Shown here: positions 62,601 through 64,000 of the stretch, piece by piece
Position numbering within the stretch: position 1 is the stretch's first letter
Layout of the letters: each line of letters opens with the position of its first letter
NCBI GenBank assembly: GCA_009838845.1
Contig: VXRD01000029.1
Span: 24,226-88,225 of the forward strand
DNA from: Gemmatimonadota bacterium
GTDB lineage: Bacteria > Latescibacterota > UBA2968
Reading direction: 5' to 3'
Length of the DNA stretch: 64,000 nucleotides
Position numbers and translations under genes: made by a program
The notes under the pieces: generated by a model
What the model was told of the DNA's origin: nothing
The model's input: the letters and a program-made list of their open reading frames with translations, nothing else
Databases searched by the model: none

Positions 62601-63485
62601 ATGGCATATCCCATGAACAACACAAAAACACGTATCGCATCGGTCGCCATGCACAGCGCAATGGGCGACCCCATGACCAACCTCGACCGAATTGCCGAGT
62701 GGTCGAGAGAGGCTCACAGGCAAGGTGCCACATTTGCGCTCTTTCCCGAAGAGTGCATCACGGGCTCGATGAACAAATCGGACATTCCCCCCGAGGAGTC
62801 CATGCGGATCGCAGAAGCAGCGGCCGAGAAATCAATTCCGTTCCTCGAATCGCTCTGCAGCGAACTCGACATGACCCTTGTCGTCGGTACCATCGAGCCA
62901 GCGGGCGAACGCTATCGCAACAGCGCCTACATTGTAGGGCCCAGCGGTTACCTCGCGACCTTTACCAAACTGCACATCCCGAATGAAACCGAGCGGACCT
63001 GGTTCGAACCGGGGAGCCAACTCCCTATCGTGACATCGCAAGGCTGGACCTTCGGCGTGGGGATCTGCTACGACCTGAGGTTTCCGGAGATCTTCCGAAC
63101 CGCCGCACAGGAGGGCGCAGACTTTTTCCTCCTCGCCGTGGGTGCAAGCGGCCGCGCTGACAACGTCACCCCTGACGGCGATCAGACCGAACAGGCAGAC
63201 GAACATCGACAGCTTGCCGCCCAGGTCTTGCCAGCGAGAGCCGTGGACAATGCGCTCTACATTTTCTACGCCAACCAGGCGGGAAAAAGCGGCAACGCCT
63301 GGTTTCCGGGACTCGCCTTCGCGATCGATCCGAACGGCCAATTCATCGACGAACACGCGCCAGTGGAAGGCATGATCGTGACCGAGGTCTCGAGAGATTT
63401 AATAGAGAAAGCGCGATCATCCGGTTGCTTCACAGCGAACGAGGCCAGGCCCGATCTTTATGCGTCACCTCAGATCGTGAGATGA
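62601..63485 (+). CDS. Nitrilase-superfamily amidohydrolase
   Basis: 294 aa. Triad E50 (LFPEECITG), K123 (FTKLHIP) and C156 (GVGICYDLRFPE), the classic amidase-type elbow, making this closer to omega-amidase/carbamoylase members than its neighbour. ATG 62601; ATG 62613 is an in-frame alternative. No signal peptide. It is followed after 52 bases by an enolase-superfamily gene. Confidence 0.87.
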   Translation: MAYPMNNTKTRIASVAMHSAMGDPMTNLDRIAEWSREAHRQGATFALFPEECITGSMNKSDIPPEESMRIAEAAAEKSIPFLESLCSELDMTLVVGTIEPAGERYRNSAYIVGPSGYLATFTKLHIPNETERTWFEPGSQLPIVTSQGWTFGVGICYDLRFPEIFRTAAQEGADFFLLAVGASGRADNVTPDGDQTEQADEHRQLAAQVLPARAVDNALYIFYANQAGKSGNAWFPGLAFAIDPNGQFIDEHAPVEGMIVTEVSRDLIEKARSSGCFTANEARPDLYASPQIVR

Positions 63486-63537
63486 GTAGTCGTGGAGCGG
63501 AAGTTAAAACCAAACACACAGCGAAGGAGAGTGCACC

Positions 63538-64000
63538 ATGGCGCGAGATATTGAGATCACCCGCATCACCTCGACGAGTTTCGCCTATGAGATCGCCGAT
63601 ATGGAGTTGGAGGAGCAATTGGGCTTCGACACGGTCTATCGCAAGGGCGGCCGCCTGACTCTGGGCGGCGGCTTGCTGACCATTGAGACCAGCGTCGGCA
63701 TCAGCGGCATTGCGTCCGGTGGCATCGATTCCCGCCCGGCGCAGTACCTGCTCGGCCGCAACCCGCTGGACCGCGAGATCATCTGGCACGACCTCAAGCG
63801 CTCGCGCCGCGGGCAGGACGGCACGCCGCCGGGCGCGGTAGATATCGCGCTGTGGGATTTCGCTGGCAAGCTCTACGACGCGCCGATCTACGAACTGTTG
63901 GGCGGGGGTTGGCGCAAGAAGCTGCCAGCTTATGCCTCGACCTATCACGGCGACGAAAACGGCGGTTTGACGACGCCGGACGACTTTGCGCAATTCGCGC
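63538..64000 (+). CDS. Enolase-superfamily dehydratase/racemase (3' partial)
   Basis: The first 154 codons from ATG 63538 (GAAGGAGA upstream) run open to the end of the window. The N-terminal capping domain of mandelate racemase/muconate-lactonizing proteins is clear: GAVDIALWDFAGKLYDAPIY then ELLGGG and KKLPAYAST, leading into the barrel. Mg-dependent members abstract the alpha-proton of acid sugars such as galactonate or mannonate. The metal ligands lie beyond the window, so the reaction cannot be fixed. A tail of the same superfamily survives at 18182-18307. Confidence 0.85.
   Translation, partial: MARDIEITRITSTSFAYEIADMELEEQLGFDTVYRKGGRLTLGGGLLTIETSVGISGIASGGIDSRPAQYLLGRNPLDREIIWHDLKRSRRGQDGTPPGAVDIALWDFAGKLYDAPIYELLGGGWRKKLPAYASTYHGDENGGLTTPDDFAQFA

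Noticed and set aside
1..64000. tRNA, rRNA, riboswitch, integrase or insertion-sequence transposase genes
   Set aside because: I looked for them in the intergenic stretches and among the open frames and saw none.

Overview
The window is a 64 kb piece of a Gram-negative (diderm) bacterial chromosome. It is devoted almost entirely to attack on sulfated, uronic-acid-containing polysaccharides and related oxidised sugars. I count 11 intact sulfatases of the formylglycine type plus one truncated copy. There are eight phytanoyl-CoA dioxygenase-like (PhyH) domains. I also see several alpha/alpha-toroid or beta-helix carbohydrate-active proteins, two secreted PhoPQ-related esterase-like hydrolases, and sugar-metabolism enzymes. 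The mix of sulfatases, PhyH, Gfo/Idh/MocA, enolase-superfamily, DUF4432 and GHL10-like proteins is what I would expect in Latescibacterota, Poribacteria or a planctomycete/Lentisphaerae-like lineage. That assignment is an inference; there is no rRNA or other marker gene here.

Layout. 1-8770: an alginate-lyase-domain/PhyH fusion, then a likely operon of two paralogous toroid proteins, an L-rhamnose mutarotase and a BNR_4 beta-propeller resembling PL24/PL25 ulvan lyases. 8865-16610: three sulfatases and three PhyH genes, one PhyH divergent. 16630-22958: two copies of a secreted PhoPQ-related hydrolase flanking a minus-strand secreted toroid protein and a PhyH gene. 23070-33236: seven consecutive sulfatases or sulfatase remnants, interrupted by one DUF4143-type ATPase. 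33407-43301: a GH141-like beta-helix protein with a PDZ domain, PhyH, aldo/keto reductase, two sulfatases, PhyH, a sugar-phosphate-isomerase-like TIM barrel and a truncated CocE-type hydrolase. 43364-51864: a frameshifted Gfo/Idh/MocA oxidoreductase, two toroid lyase-like proteins, PhyH, an EEP hydrolase, a DUF4432 epimerase-like protein and relics. 51994-57693: a complete tripartite RND efflux pump. 57853-64000: a toroid protein, a five-bladed propeller, a GHL10-like barrel, two nitrilase-family amidohydrolases and the 5' part of an enolase-superfamily dehydratase.

How it may work (inference). The secreted toroid, propeller and esterase proteins would cleave and de-esterify a polymer. Ulvan or another sulfated rhamnan is the best guess for the first operon, from rhamnose mutarotase beside a PL24/25-like propeller. 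The sulfatases carry no signal peptides, so desulfation would be intracellular. PhyH, aldo/keto reductase, Gfo/Idh/MocA, isomerase and dehydratase would then process the sugars. No transcription factor, no carbohydrate transporter and no sulfatase-maturing enzyme is encoded in the window.

The most unusual thread is genomic. At least seven places hold scars of collapsed genes: a ribosome-binding site and the first codons of one gene joined to the last codons of a paralogous gene, or gene tails standing alone (15719-15783, 18182-18445, 21397-21426, 31416-31445, 31477-31923, 33236-33402, 51793-51864). Together with near-identical 5' ends of neighbouring sulfatases, this marks the locus as a site of repeated duplication, recombination and deletion.
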